Notes: a model not told the origin generated them from the letters alone. A stretch of 64,000 nt of DNA from Palsa-295 sp963785585 (GCA_963785585.1 CAWAVW010000004.1:930001-994000), one strand, 5' to 3'. Positions 1 to 9,299 are shown, counted from the stretch's first letter. Translations and numbers: made by a program.

Positions 1-58
1 CAGCACAGCTCTCGGAACAGAGTCGGATTTCGTTCTGATTGCTTGTGAATCCATTTCC

Positions 59-1102
59 ATGATCCCAGTCCTGCTCCAGCAGAAACGGCACCAGCAGATA
101 CTGACGGACGTGGTGCGCGCCTACATCGAAACCGGCGAGCCGGTTTCTTCGCGCAGCATTGCCCGCCTGCATATCGAGCCGCTCAGCCCGGCGACCATCC
201 GCAACGTGATGGCCGACCTGGAAGACGGCGGCTATCTCTACCAGCCGCACACTTCGGCGGGCCGCGTTCCCACGGCGTCCGCCTATCGCTTTTTCGTCGA
301 ACAAGTCGCCGCGCCGGCCACCGCCAGCCCTGAAGACCGCCTGTGGATCAAGCGCGAACTCGAATCCGCAGATACTCCCGAAGCCGTCATGGAGCGCGCC
401 AGCCACGTTCTTTCCGCCGTGTCGCGCGGGCTGGGCATCTTCATTTCTCCGCCGCTGTCCCGCAGCGTTGTCGAGCACTTGAAATTTTTGCTGCTGCCTG
501 ATAAACGCGTGCTGATCATCTTGATTACCAATGGCGGCGCCACTCGCGACAAATTGATCCGTCCCGAGCGCAGTTTCCTGCAGGAAGACCTCGACCGCGT
601 CGCTAACTATCTGAATCACCATTACAAAGGCTGGACGCTCGAAGCAATGCGCGCTGACCTGAAAAAACAGGTCGAACGCGAACGCGAGCAGTACGGCCGC
701 ATCGCCGGAGACGCTCTGGAACTTTGCGATCCCAGCATTCTTGGCGACGCCTCCGACCGCAAAGTCTACGTCGACGGCGCTTCGCAGATCGCCTCATCGC
801 CCGATTTCACCAATCTCGACCAGTTGCGCGAATTGCTGCAAGCCATCGAGGAAAAAGATCGCCTGATCGCTTTGCTCAGCGGCTGTATCGAATCGCCGGA
901 GCCCGTTCACGTCGAATTGGGCCTGGACAAAATCACCAACGCCGGAAAAAACCTGGCCATCGTTTCCGCCACCTACTCGTCCAATGATCAGGTGCAGGGG
1001 ACGCTCGGCATCGTCGCACCCATGCGCATGCACTACGAACGAGTCATCACCGCCGTGGCCTTTATGGCTCAGTTTTTCTCCGACGGACAACAAGGGAGTT
1101 AA
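59..1102 (+). CDS. hrcA: Heat-inducible transcription repressor HrcA
   Basis: HrcA represses class I heat-shock genes by binding CIRCE operators, and its folding depends on GroEL. The 347-residue length is normal. The N-terminal winged helix is clear (ILTDVVRAYIETGEPVSS near residues 15-33, then LSPATIRNVMADLEDGGYL), followed by the HrcA core with the family signature HTSAGRVPT near residue 65. It is the first gene of an hrcA-grpE-dnaJ run, with grpE starting 3 nt after its stop. No CIRCE inverted repeat is visible in the 58 bases upstream, so the controlling operator may lie outside the window. The ATG at 59 starts directly with the conserved helix region. dnaK is not in this cluster. Confidence 0.96.
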   Translation: MIPVLLQQKRHQQILTDVVRAYIETGEPVSSRSIARLHIEPLSPATIRNVMADLEDGGYLYQPHTSAGRVPTASAYRFFVEQVAAPATASPEDRLWIKRELESADTPEAVMERASHVLSAVSRGLGIFISPPLSRSVVEHLKFLLLPDKRVLIILITNGGATRDKLIRPERSFLQEDLDRVANYLNHHYKGWTLEAMRADLKKQVEREREQYGRIAGDALELCDPSILGDASDRKVYVDGASQIASSPDFTNLDQLRELLQAIEEKDRLIALLSGCIESPEPVHVELGLDKITNAGKNLAIVSATYSSNDQVQGTLGIVAPMRMHYERVITAVAFMAQFFSDGQQGS

Positions 1103-1105
1103 TGC

Positions 1106-1681
1106 GTGGCTGCTCATAAACACCGCACCGAAAAGGATCCGGAAGACGCCGGCATCGCCGCGGTTCCTTCGCCGAAGGCAGTGGAAGTGGAAACGCCTTC
1201 GGAAGTCGAGGCATCTCTCGCGGACCAGATACAAAAGCTGCAGGCCGAAAAGCAGGAGTTGACCAACACGCTGCTGCGCCGCCAAGCCGATTTCGAAAAT
1301 GTCAAGAAACGCATGGAGAAGGAGCGCCAGCAGGATCGTCACCGCGGCGTGGAATCTCTTGTCGAACAGCTCTTGCCGGTGCTCGACGCTTTCGATCGCG
1401 CGCTTGCTGGCCACAACAACGACGCCGCCAACGCCGAATACCGCAAGGGCTTTGAAATTATCCGCGGCCAAATCTGGAACGCCCTCGCCAAGCAAGGCGT
1501 CGAGCGCATCGAATCGCTCGGCAAGGAATTCGATCCGAATCTTCATCACGCGATCGAAAGCGTCGAAACCAGCGAGCATCCCGAAGGGGTCATCGTCGGC
1601 GAATTGCAGCCCGGCTACTTGTTTCACGGGCGTATCTTGCGCCCCGCCATGGTCCGTGTCGCCGCCGGCGCTCCCAATTAA
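1106..1681 (+). CDS. grpE: Nucleotide exchange factor GrpE
   Basis: GrpE releases ADP from DnaK in the DnaK/DnaJ/GrpE chaperone cycle. The 191-residue protein has the usual layout: a disordered acidic N-terminus, a long helix (roughly residues 35-85, LRRQADFENVKKRMEKE), and the C-terminal beta domain with GKEFDPNLHHAI and VIVGELQPGYLFHGRILRPAMVRVA. Start is a GTG with an AGGGAG Shine-Dalgarno about 7 nt upstream, overlapping the end of hrcA, so the two genes are probably translationally coupled. dnaJ follows after 44 nt. Confidence 0.96.
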   Translation: MAAHKHRTEKDPEDAGIAAVPSPKAVEVETPSEVEASLADQIQKLQAEKQELTNTLLRRQADFENVKKRMEKERQQDRHRGVESLVEQLLPVLDAFDRALAGHNNDAANAEYRKGFEIIRGQIWNALAKQGVERIESLGKEFDPNLHHAIESVETSEHPEGVIVGELQPGYLFHGRILRPAMVRVAAGAPN

Positions 1682-1725
1682 ATCCTAGCGCCACCGAGCG
1701 CATCTAAACTTTCAGGACGAATACG

Positions 1726-2868
1726 ATGGCAGCGTCAAATTCCAGCGATTTTTACGCAATCCTCGGCGTCGAGCGCGACGCTTCGTCGGACCAGATCAAG
1801 TCCGCCTACCGTAAGTGCGCCATGCAGTGGCATCCCGACCGCAATCCCGGCAACAAGGAAGCCGAAGAAAAATTCCGCCAGGCCTCCGAGGCCTACAGTG
1901 TGCTGTCCGATCCCGAAAAGCGCCCGGTCTATGACCGCTACGGCGCCGCCGGATTGAACAGCCGTGGATTCGACACCGGGTTTGACTCTTCCGTTTTCAC
2001 CGACTTTCAGGACATAATCGGCGATCTATTCGGCATCAACGATCTCGGCGGTGGCTCGCGCCGCCGCGGCAGCGGTCGCGGCTCGCGCGGACAGCGCGGC
2101 GCCGACCTCCGCTACGACATGACCTTGACGTTCGAAGAAGCCGCCACCGGCGTCACCTCGCAGATTCGCATCGCTCGCCACGAAAATTGCGAAACCTGCA
2201 AAGGCACCGGCGCGAAATCCGGCACCGGCATGACGCCCTGCACCACCTGCGGCGGCCGCGGCCAAATGTCGTACTCGCAGGGATTTTTCTCCATCACCCG
2301 CACGTGTCCCGCTTGCCAGGGCGCCGGCCAGGTCATTCGCGATGCTTGCCCCAGTTGCCGCGGGCAGGGCCGCGTTGAACGCGAACGCACCCTCGAAGTC
2401 GGCGTTCCCGCCGGCGTCGATTCCGGCACGCGCCTGCGTATGACCGGGCAGGGCGAACCGGGCTCGAACGGCGGACCCGCCGGAGACCTCTACGTCTTTC
2501 TCGAAGTGAAAGAGCACGCCTTTTTCGAGCGCCGCGGCTCCGATCTGATCTGCGAAATTCCCATCAGCGTCACGCAGGCCACGCTCGGCGCAACAATCAA
2601 AGTCCCGACGCTGAAAGACCAGGAAGAACTCGAAATTCCCGAAGGCACCCAATCCGGCCAGATTTTCCGCAAAAAGGCCAAGGGCTTGCCGAACCCGCAC
2701 GGCGGTCGCGGCGACCTTTACATCAGCGTTCGCGTCGTAATTCCCGCGAAAGTCTCCCGCGAACAGCGCAAGCTGCTCGAGCAGCTCGGCCAGTCCATGA
2801 AAGTGGAGAACAAGCCTTCCGAACGCAATTCCACTTTCTTCGACAAAGTAAAAGACATTTTCGGCTAG
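1726..2868 (+). CDS. dnaJ: Chaperone protein DnaJ
   Basis: DnaJ stimulates the ATPase of DnaK and delivers substrates. This 380-residue protein is a full type I DnaJ: J domain with HPD at residues 36-38, a short Gly/Arg-rich linker (near residues 105-125), four CxxCxGxG zinc motifs (CETCKGTG, CTTCGGRG, CPACQGAG, CPSCRGQG), and two C-terminal beta-sandwich domains. It is the last gene of the hrcA-grpE-dnaJ run. The ATG at 1726 has AGGA upstream. Confidence 0.97.
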   Translation: MAASNSSDFYAILGVERDASSDQIKSAYRKCAMQWHPDRNPGNKEAEEKFRQASEAYSVLSDPEKRPVYDRYGAAGLNSRGFDTGFDSSVFTDFQDIIGDLFGINDLGGGSRRRGSGRGSRGQRGADLRYDMTLTFEEAATGVTSQIRIARHENCETCKGTGAKSGTGMTPCTTCGGRGQMSYSQGFFSITRTCPACQGAGQVIRDACPSCRGQGRVERERTLEVGVPAGVDSGTRLRMTGQGEPGSNGGPAGDLYVFLEVKEHAFFERRGSDLICEIPISVTQATLGATIKVPTLKDQEELEIPEGTQSGQIFRKKAKGLPNPHGGRGDLYISVRVVIPAKVSREQRKLLEQLGQSMKVENKPSERNSTFFDKVKDIFG

Positions 2869-3015
2869 TCCACAAATTCCTCAGTTCATTCTCGGTCCGT
2901 TGCCGTCACCGAGGCTCCCGGCCGTGCACAACGTCACCGTGCCCTCCGGTTTTCTCGGTGTTCTCTGTAAAATGTTCTCGCCTTCTGCTTCCGCACCTCG
3001 GTCCATCCAAGCTGC

Positions 3016-3021
3016 TACAAT
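3016..3021 (+). promoter_or_regulatory. Extended -10 box next to the rsmE start
   Basis: TGCTACAAT ends 6 nt before the ATG of rsmE. With the usual -10 to start-point distance, transcription would begin at or next to the start codon and give a leaderless mRNA. There is no Shine-Dalgarno sequence before this ATG, which fits. Confidence 0.5.
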
Positions 3022-3027
3022 CTCCGC

Positions 3028-3756
3028 ATGCGCCGCCGGTTTTTCGTCGATCGCTTCCACAACTCCGCCGCCACGCTCCGCGGTGACGCCGCCGAGCATC
3101 TGGGCCGCGTCCTTCGCGCCGAACCGGGCCAGCTCTATGAACTCAGCGACGGCGAAACCGTCTGGCTTTCGCGCATCGAGGAAATCGGCCTGCTGAAACG
3201 CGGCGAAAACCGCATTGAATTCGCGCTCGTCGAACAGCTCGAGTCGCGCGAGCCTGCTGTTGACCTGCAACTTCTGATTGCCATCGTCAAGTTCGATCGC
3301 TTCGAATGGTGCCTCGAAAAGGCCACGGAACTCGGCGTCACCGAAATCGTTCCGCTCGCCGCCGAACGAACCGATCGAGCTCTGCTCGATGCCGCCGCCA
3401 AGCGCCACGCGCGCTGGGAAAAAATCCTGCTCGAATCCGCGCAGCAATCGCGCCGCCTCCGCCCGCCCAAACTCCACAACCCCCTCAAACCCGCGGCAGC
3501 GTTCCCGCAGCAGCAGGGCGTCCGCATCCTGCTCTCCGAGCGCCGCGATGTTCCGTTGATGCGCGATATCCTGAAAGACGCCGCCACCGCCGCGGCGCTT
3601 GCCGTCGGACCCGAAGGCGGATGGACCGACGCCGAACTTTCCGCCGCTCGCTCGGCCGGCTTCGCCGAAGCGTCCCTCGGCGAATTGATTCTTCGTACCG
3701 AGACCGCCGTGATTTCGTCGCTTGCAATTCTTCGTTTCGCGCTCCAGCCAAAGTGA
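3028..3756 (+). CDS. rsmE: 16S rRNA (uracil-1498-N3)-methyltransferase RsmE
   Basis: SPOUT-class enzyme that uses S-adenosylmethionine to methylate U1498 of 16S rRNA. The 242 residues show an N-terminal PUA-like domain (RRFFVDRF at the start, HLGRVLRAEPGQ near residue 25) and a C-terminal trefoil-knot domain with the family signature VGPEGGWTDAEL and the closing LGELILRTETA. The ATG at 3028 begins with the conserved RRFFV motif, and a -10 box lies 6 nt upstream. The preceding 159-nt gap contains a GTGCCCTC...CTCTGT repeat motif seen elsewhere in the window. dnaJ followed by a U1498 methyltransferase is a common arrangement. Confidence 0.93.
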   Translation: MRRRFFVDRFHNSAATLRGDAAEHLGRVLRAEPGQLYELSDGETVWLSRIEEIGLLKRGENRIEFALVEQLESREPAVDLQLLIAIVKFDRFEWCLEKATELGVTEIVPLAAERTDRALLDAAAKRHARWEKILLESAQQSRRLRPPKLHNPLKPAAAFPQQQGVRILLSERRDVPLMRDILKDAATAAALAVGPEGGWTDAELSAARSAGFAEASLGELILRTETAVISSLAILRFALQPK

Positions 3757-3828
3757 CGCGCCGCCGGCAACCTGCATCCAACGTTTGGAGCATCGCGCTC
3801 CGCCGTGTTATAAAAGAAAGAGGCAAGA

Positions 3829-4431
3829 ATGTCGGAAAATCCCCAGACTGGCTCCGTTCCGCCGCAGGATCAAGAACCGTTGCCGCCGTTGCGCGGAGAA
3901 TTGCGCACCTGGACCCGCGATTTGGCAGTGGCCCTTGGGCTTGCCCTCGTCATCATCATCTTCCTCTACCAGCCCGTGAAGGTCGAAGGCACCAGCATGG
4001 CGCCTCTGCTGAGCGACCAGGAACGCATCTTCATCAACAAATTCGTTTATCGCTTCGAGCCGATTGACCGCGGCGACGTGGTCGTTTTCTGGTATCCTCT
4101 CGACCGTTCAAAATCCTTTATCAAGCGCGTTGTCGCGCTGCCCGGGGAAACTCTGGAAATTCGATTCGGCCACGTGTACATCAACGGCCAGGAAATGGCC
4201 GAGCCGTTTGTCCCCGCGAACTACCTCGATGGTTCGAGCTACGGCCCGGTGCAGATTCCGGCGGGGAATTATTTTGTGATGGGCGACCACCGCGACAGCT
4301 CCAACGACTCGCGCGTTTTCGGTCCCGTGGGACGGCCTTACATCTACGGCAAAGCGGTCTTCGCCTACTGGCCGGTCGATCATTTCGGCTCGCTCAGCTC
4401 TTCTTCAACGGTGAATGCGGCATCTCGATGA
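3829..4431 (+). CDS. lepB: Signal peptidase I
   Basis: Membrane serine protease that removes signal peptides from exported proteins. The 200-residue form has one N-terminal membrane segment (about residues 31-48), then the catalytic serine in GTSMAPLL (Ser56) and the catalytic lysine in SFIKRVVALPGE (Lys99), forming the Ser/Lys dyad. Box E (GDHRDSSNDSR) is also present. A TATAAA lies about 14 nt before the ATG, with a weak AGAGG-type ribosome site. carA begins 18 nt after the stop and in the same frame. Confidence 0.95.
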   Translation: MSENPQTGSVPPQDQEPLPPLRGELRTWTRDLAVALGLALVIIIFLYQPVKVEGTSMAPLLSDQERIFINKFVYRFEPIDRGDVVVFWYPLDRSKSFIKRVVALPGETLEIRFGHVYINGQEMAEPFVPANYLDGSSYGPVQIPAGNYFVMGDHRDSSNDSRVFGPVGRPYIYGKAVFAYWPVDHFGSLSSSSTVNAASR

Positions 4432-4438
4432 TGGCTTC

Positions 4439-4452
4439 AGGAGGACACACTG
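4439..4452 (+). promoter_or_regulatory. Shine-Dalgarno site that defines the CTG start of carA
   Basis: A perfect AGGAGG (4439-4444) is followed by 5 nt and CTG at 4450-4452. In this frame the lepB stop codon TGA lies at 4429-4431, and no ATG, GTG or TTG occurs between it and codon 92 of carA, which lies well inside the conserved N-terminal domain. CTG is therefore the best-supported start. Confidence 0.75.
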
Positions 4453-5610
4453 ACGCAGCAGGTCGCAGGGAGCGCGATTCTCGCGCTGGAAGACGGACGC
4501 ACATTTAAGGGCCGCGCGGCCGGCGCTCGCACGCGCCGCGGCGGGGAAGTCGTTTTCAATACCAGCCTCACCGGCTATCAGGAAGTATTTACCGACCCCA
4601 GTTATTCCGGCCAGATCGTTTGCCTCACCTATCCCCATATCGGCAATATCGGCGCCAACGCCGACGATGAAGAATCGCCCAAGCCGTACATCGAAGCGCT
4701 GGTCGTCCGCGAATTTTCGCCGATGTCCTCGAATTGGCGCTCGAGCGAATCCGCCCAGCAATATCTCGAACGCCACGGCGTTCCGGTCATCTGGGACATC
4801 GACACACGCGCTCTCGTCCGCCACTTGCGCGAAGTCGGCGCGCTCCGTGGCGTCGTTTGCACCGACGGCACGCCCGCCGAAAAACTGATCGCCGAGGCAA
4901 AAGCTCTGCCCACCATGGCCGGGCAGGAACTGGCCAGCCGCGTCACCTCCGCGAAAAAGTACGATTGGAAAAAAGGCTCGATCGAACTCGTCGAAGCGCG
5001 TTCAAAAGGAGCGTCAGCGAAAGACGAACCAGCCTCCGCTCGCCGCCGCGTCGTCGCTTACGACTTCGGCATCAAGCAAAATATCCTGCGCCTTCTCGTC
5101 GATCATGGCTGCGACGTCACCGTCGTCCCGGCGAAAACTTCCGCCGAAGACGTTCTCGCGCTGAAACCCAACGGCGTCTTCCTGTCGAACGGCCCGGGCG
5201 ATCCCGAGCCGATCCACTATGCCGTCGACAACATTCGCAAGCTCCTCGGCCGTGTCCCGATTTTTGGAATTTGCCTCGGGCATCAGCTTTGCGGTCTGGC
5301 CCTCGGCGGGCGCACCTTCAAACTGAAGTTCGGCCATCACGGCGCGAACCATCCGGTGAAGAATCTGCTCACGCAGAAAGTCGAGATCACGTCGCAAAAT
5401 CACGGCTTCTGCGTCGATCCGGAATCGCTGCCGTCAAGCGACGTCGAAATCACGCACGTGAATTTGAACGACCACACGAACGAAGGCATGCGCCACCGTT
5501 CGTTGCCGCTTTTCAGCGTGCAGTATCATCCGGAAGCTTCGCCCGGTCCGCACGACGCGCGCTATCTGTTCGACGATTTCGTGACGATGATGGATGAGGC
5601 GAAGCGGTGA
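4450..5610 (+). CDS. carA: Carbamoyl-phosphate synthase small subunit (glutaminase), CTG start
   Basis: CarA hydrolyses glutamine and passes ammonia to CarB to make carbamoyl phosphate for pyrimidines and arginine. Starting from CTG at 4450 the protein is 386 residues, the normal family length. The first ATG at 4723 would delete about 91 residues, including the conserved stretch FNTSLTGYQEVFTDPSYSGQ. The class I amidotransferase domain has the nucleophile Cys275 in FGICLGHQLCGLALGG and the His-Glu pair in VQYHPEASPGP. The stop overlaps the start of the next small gene by 4 nt (GTGA). carB follows after that gene. Confidence 0.95.
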   Translation: MTQQVAGSAILALEDGRTFKGRAAGARTRRGGEVVFNTSLTGYQEVFTDPSYSGQIVCLTYPHIGNIGANADDEESPKPYIEALVVREFSPMSSNWRSSESAQQYLERHGVPVIWDIDTRALVRHLREVGALRGVVCTDGTPAEKLIAEAKALPTMAGQELASRVTSAKKYDWKKGSIELVEARSKGASAKDEPASARRRVVAYDFGIKQNILRLLVDHGCDVTVVPAKTSAEDVLALKPNGVFLSNGPGDPEPIHYAVDNIRKLLGRVPIFGICLGHQLCGLALGGRTFKLKFGHHGANHPVKNLLTQKVEITSQNHGFCVDPESLPSSDVEITHVNLNDHTNEGMRHRSLPLFSVQYHPEASPGPHDARYLFDDFVTMMDEAKR

Positions 5611-5951
5611 AGCTTGCAGCCGTGATGATCTTCGCAATAATCGCACTTTATGAATGCGGCCCTAAGCAGTATTCGGAATTCACGTTGGAGCATCCAGCGC
5701 GGCTTGCTGGTCAGTTAATGGATCCTCGAGGCGCCACGGTGCCGAATTTGAAGTTGGTTTTGCGCTGTGGCGAGGCGGCGGCGGTGGAGGCGAAGACGGA
5801 TATCGAAGGAAGGTACGACTTCGGCGTCTTGCCGGCGGGGACATGCAAGATTGGGACGCCGAGCAAGCTCTGGCTTCCGCCCGAAGTGAAATGCGATGAG
5901 CACGGATGCGCCCTGGAAAACTTGCGAGTTGGAATTGTGGTGGTGACATAG
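5607..5951 (+). CDS. Small secreted beta-sandwich protein inside the car operon
   Basis: Unrecognised 114-residue protein. A hydrophobic N-terminus (KLAAVMIFAIIALYEC) suggests export. The cysteine at residue 17 lacks a good lipobox, so lipidation is doubtful. The remainder resembles a carboxypeptidase-regulatory-like beta sandwich: LAGQLMDPRGATVPNLKLVL, then TDIEGRYDFGVLPAGT. Its GTG start overlaps the carA stop, so it is probably translated with carA, and it ends 46 nt before carB. Base use is unlike both neighbours: the plus strand is strongly G-rich here and C-rich in carA and carB, suggesting an inserted or inverted segment. A link to pyrimidine synthesis is not implied. Confidence 0.6.
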   Translation: MKLAAVMIFAIIALYECGPKQYSEFTLEHPARLAGQLMDPRGATVPNLKLVLRCGEAAAVEAKTDIEGRYDFGVLPAGTCKIGTPSKLWLPPEVKCDEHGCALENLRVGIVVVT

Positions 5952-5997
5952 TGATTTGGGCCTGATCGCATGAGCGACAGCGGAGTTCAAGAAGCGA

Positions 5998-8900
5998 ATG
6001 CCGAAACGCACTGACATCAAGAAAATCATGATCATCGGCTCCGGCCCGATCATCATCGGACAAGCCTGCGAGTTCGACTACTCCGGCACGCAAGCCTGCA
6101 AAGCTCTGCGCGCCGAAGGTTTTCAAATCGTCCTGGTGAACTCGAATCCCGCGACGATCATGACCGACCCGGAAATTGCCGACCGCACCTACATCGAGCC
6201 GCTGGCCAAGGAATATCTCGAAGCGATCATCGCCATCGAACGGCCAGACGCCCTCTTGCCCACCGTCGGCGGCCAAACCGCGCTGAATCTTGCCGTGGAA
6301 CTTGCCGAAGCCGGCATCCTCGAAAAATATAAAGTCGAACTTCTGGGCGCATCCCTGAAAGCCATCAAGATCGCCGAAGACCGCCTGCTGTTCAAAGATG
6401 TCTGCCGCCGCCTCGGCCTCGAAGTTCCCGCATCCGAAGTCGTTACCGAAGTCGCCGAAGCCGTAAAACTCGCCGATCAGCTCGGCTATCCCGTCGTCAT
6501 CCGCCCGTCGTTCACGCTCGGCGGCACCGGCGGCTCGATCGCCTACAACCGCGAAGAATTTGCCGACCTGATCGCCCGCGCTCTCGACGCCAGCCCCGTT
6601 CACCAGGCGCTGATCGAAGAGTCCGTGCTCGGTTGGAAAGAATACGAGCTCGAAGTGATGCGCGACAATCGCGACAACTTCGTGGTGATCTGCTCGATTG
6701 AAAACGTGGACCCCATGGGCATCCACACCGGCGATTCGATCACCGTCGCCCCCTCGCAGACGCTCACCGACAAGGAATACCAGCGCATGCGCGACGCCGC
6801 GGCGGCCATCATCCGCGAAGTCGGCGTCGAAACCGGCGGTTCCAACATTCAGTTCGCCGTCGACCCCGCCACCGGACGCATGACCGTCATCGAAATGAAT
6901 CCGCGCGTTTCCCGCAGCTCGGCGCTCGCCAGCAAAGCCACCGGATTTCCGATCGCCAAAATCGCCGCCAAGCTTGCTCTGGGATGGACGCTCGACGAAA
7001 TTCCCAACGACATCACCAAGAAGACTCCCTCGTCGTTCGAGCCCACCATCGACTATGTAGTCGCCAAAATTCCAAAGTGGCAATTCGAAAAATTTCCGGG
7101 CAGCGACACCACCCTCACCACGCAGATGAAGTCCGTCGGCGAAGTGATGGCCATCGGCCGCAATTTTCAGGAAGCCCTGTGCAAAGCGATTCGCTCGCTC
7201 GAGCCCAGCACCGCGTGGCGCCCGCCCGCGGACGTCACCAAAGCTCTGCTGCGCGAAAAGCTCACCGTGCCGGGCCCCGATCGCATTCACTGGCTTTTCG
7301 AGGCTCTCGAGCGCGGAATGACGCGCGACGAAGTCTGCAATCTCTCCAAAATCGATCCGTGGTTCATCTCGCAGATGGAATCGATGCTCGAGGTCGATCG
7401 TCGCATTGGCGCTTCGAACCTGAAAAAAGTCACGCCGGAATTGCTCCTCGAATCCAAGCGCTCTGGCGCGAGCGACGCCGAAATCGCCAAACTCTGGAAC
7501 GTCTCGGCCGCCGACGTCCGCAATCGCCGCAAGGAGCTCGGTATTCAACCGGTCTTCAAGCGCGTCGATACCTGCGCCGCCGAATTCGAATCTTTCACGC
7601 CGTATATGTATTCGACCTACGAAGAAGAAGACGAATCCTTCGCCGTCGATCGCCCCAAAGTCGTCATCCTCGGCAGCGGCCCCAACCGCATCGGCCAGGG
7701 AATTGAATTCGATTACTGCTGCTGCCATGCTGCGTTCGCGCTGAAAGAAGACGGCTACGAAACCGTCATGGTGAACTGCAATCCGGAAACCGTCTCCACC
7801 GATTACGACACCTCCGACCGGCTCTACTTTGAGCCGCTCACGCTCGAGGACGTTCTCGCCATCCTCGACAAGGAAAAACCGCAGGGCGTCATCGTCCAAT
7901 TCGGCGGCCAGACTCCGCTGAACCTCGCGCTCGAACTGAAAAAGAACGGCGCGCAGATCATCGGCACAGATCCCGAATCGATTGACCTCGCCGAAGACCG
8001 CAAGCGTTTTGGCGCGCTCCTCAACGAACTGAAAATTCCCCAGCCGCGCGCGGGCTCGGCTTTTGAACCGAAAGAAGCCGTAAAAGTCGCGAACGAAGTC
8101 GGTTTGCCGGTTCTGGTGCGCCCCAGCTACGTGCTTGGCGGCCGCGCGATGGTGATCGCATACGACCTGAAGACGGTCGAAGAATATGTGACGCAAGCCG
8201 CGCTGATCGGCACAACGGGCGATCCGAAACGGCCCATCCTGATTGACCAGTTCCTCGAAGACGCCACCGAAGTCGACGTGGACGCACTCGCCGACGGGGA
8301 AGACGTGGTCGTCGCCGGAATTATGGAGCACATCGAAGAAGCCGGAATTCACTCCGGCGATTCGTCCTGCGTACTTCCCACGGTGACGCTCAAGCCCGCC
8401 ATTCTCGAAAAAATTCGAGACTACACCGCGCGTCTTGCGAAAGCTCTCAAAGTCGTTGGCCTGATGAACGTGCAATACGCCATCCAGCGCGACACCGTCT
8501 ACGTCCTCGAAGTAAACCCCCGCGCCTCGCGCACCGTTCCGTACGTCAGCAAAGCCACCGGAGTTCCGCTTGCCAAAGTCGCCGCGCGCCTGATGACCGG
8601 CCGCAAGCTGAAAGATCTTCACTTGCCGTGCGTCACCACCAACGGCGTGAAGGAACTCGCGATCCACGATTTCTACGCCGTCAAATCGCCGGTGTTTCCC
8701 TTCAACAAATTCCGCGGCGTCGATACCATCCTCGGCCCGGAAATGCGCTCCACCGGCGAAGTCATGGGCACTTCATCCACATTCGGCCTTGCGTTTGCAA
8801 AAGCGCAACGCGCAGCCGGCCAGCGCCTGCCGCAGAAGGGAACCGTGTTCCTTAGCGTCAGCGATCATGACAAGCGCTTCGTCGCTTTCGTCGTCCAGGA

Positions 8901-9258
8901 CCTGCTCGCCGCCGGACTGAAAGTCGTCGCCACGCGCGGCACCACCGCGGCGCTTGCCAGCGCGGGAATCGAAGTCGAATCCGTCTATAAAGTGAACGAA
9001 GGCCGCCCCAATATCGTGGACCTCATCAAGACCGGCAAAGTGGATCTTGTAATCAATACGCCGCTCGGTCGCGAATCCTTCTACGATGAAAAGTCCATTC
9101 GCCGCGCCGCCATCCGATACAACATTCCCTGCATCACCACTCTGTCCGCCGCCAGCGCCGCCGCCCGGGGCATTCGCGCCATGGCCGGCCACGCCGTGGA
9201 CGTTGCCGCCCTTCAGGATCTCCACCGCACCAAGACCAACGCGGCCGTGGAAAAGTAG
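5998..9258 (+). CDS. carB: Carbamoyl-phosphate synthase large subunit
   Basis: CarB makes carbamoyl phosphate from bicarbonate, ammonia (from CarA) and two ATP. The 1086 residues include two duplicated ATP-grasp halves, the first opening with KKIMIIGSGPIIIGQACEFDYSG and the second with KVVILGSGPNRIGQGIEFDYCC near residue 560. Both halves carry the VRPSxxLGG motif (VIRPSFTLGGTGG and VLRPSYVLGGRAM-type). A C-terminal MGS-like allosteric domain (GTVFLSVSDHDKR onward) is the usual site of UMP/ornithine control. Start ATG 5998. It is separated from carA by the small exported protein gene. Confidence 0.97.
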   Translation: MPKRTDIKKIMIIGSGPIIIGQACEFDYSGTQACKALRAEGFQIVLVNSNPATIMTDPEIADRTYIEPLAKEYLEAIIAIERPDALLPTVGGQTALNLAVELAEAGILEKYKVELLGASLKAIKIAEDRLLFKDVCRRLGLEVPASEVVTEVAEAVKLADQLGYPVVIRPSFTLGGTGGSIAYNREEFADLIARALDASPVHQALIEESVLGWKEYELEVMRDNRDNFVVICSIENVDPMGIHTGDSITVAPSQTLTDKEYQRMRDAAAAIIREVGVETGGSNIQFAVDPATGRMTVIEMNPRVSRSSALASKATGFPIAKIAAKLALGWTLDEIPNDITKKTPSSFEPTIDYVVAKIPKWQFEKFPGSDTTLTTQMKSVGEVMAIGRNFQEALCKAIRSLEPSTAWRPPADVTKALLREKLTVPGPDRIHWLFEALERGMTRDEVCNLSKIDPWFISQMESMLEVDRRIGASNLKKVTPELLLESKRSGASDAEIAKLWNVSAADVRNRRKELGIQPVFKRVDTCAAEFESFTPYMYSTYEEEDESFAVDRPKVVILGSGPNRIGQGIEFDYCCCHAAFALKEDGYETVMVNCNPETVSTDYDTSDRLYFEPLTLEDVLAILDKEKPQGVIVQFGGQTPLNLALELKKNGAQIIGTDPESIDLAEDRKRFGALLNELKIPQPRAGSAFEPKEAVKVANEVGLPVLVRPSYVLGGRAMVIAYDLKTVEEYVTQAALIGTTGDPKRPILIDQFLEDATEVDVDALADGEDVVVAGIMEHIEEAGIHSGDSSCVLPTVTLKPAILEKIRDYTARLAKALKVVGLMNVQYAIQRDTVYVLEVNPRASRTVPYVSKATGVPLAKVAARLMTGRKLKDLHLPCVTTNGVKELAIHDFYAVKSPVFPFNKFRGVDTILGPEMRSTGEVMGTSSTFGLAFAKAQRAAGQRLPQKGTVFLSVSDHDKRFVAFVVQDLLAAGLKVVATRGTTAALASAGIEVESVYKVNEGRPNIVDLIKTGKVDLVINTPLGRESFYDEKSIRRAAIRYNIPCITTLSAASAAARGIRAMAGHAVDVAALQDLHRTKTNAAVEK

Positions 9259-9299
9259 CCCATTCAGCGTGCGAACTTCGGCCCCGCCGCGCGCTGTTG

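Noticed and set aside
1..58. A CIRCE operator before hrcA
   Set aside because: No TTAGCACTC-N9-GAGTGCTAA-like repeat is present in the short sequence available.
5680..8667. A 995-codon open frame on the minus strand across carB
   Set aside because: It is the antisense shadow of carB: C-ending codons on one strand remove stops on the other. Composition (Phe/Gly/Asp/Val-rich), no start signal, and complete overlap with a well-recognised gene.
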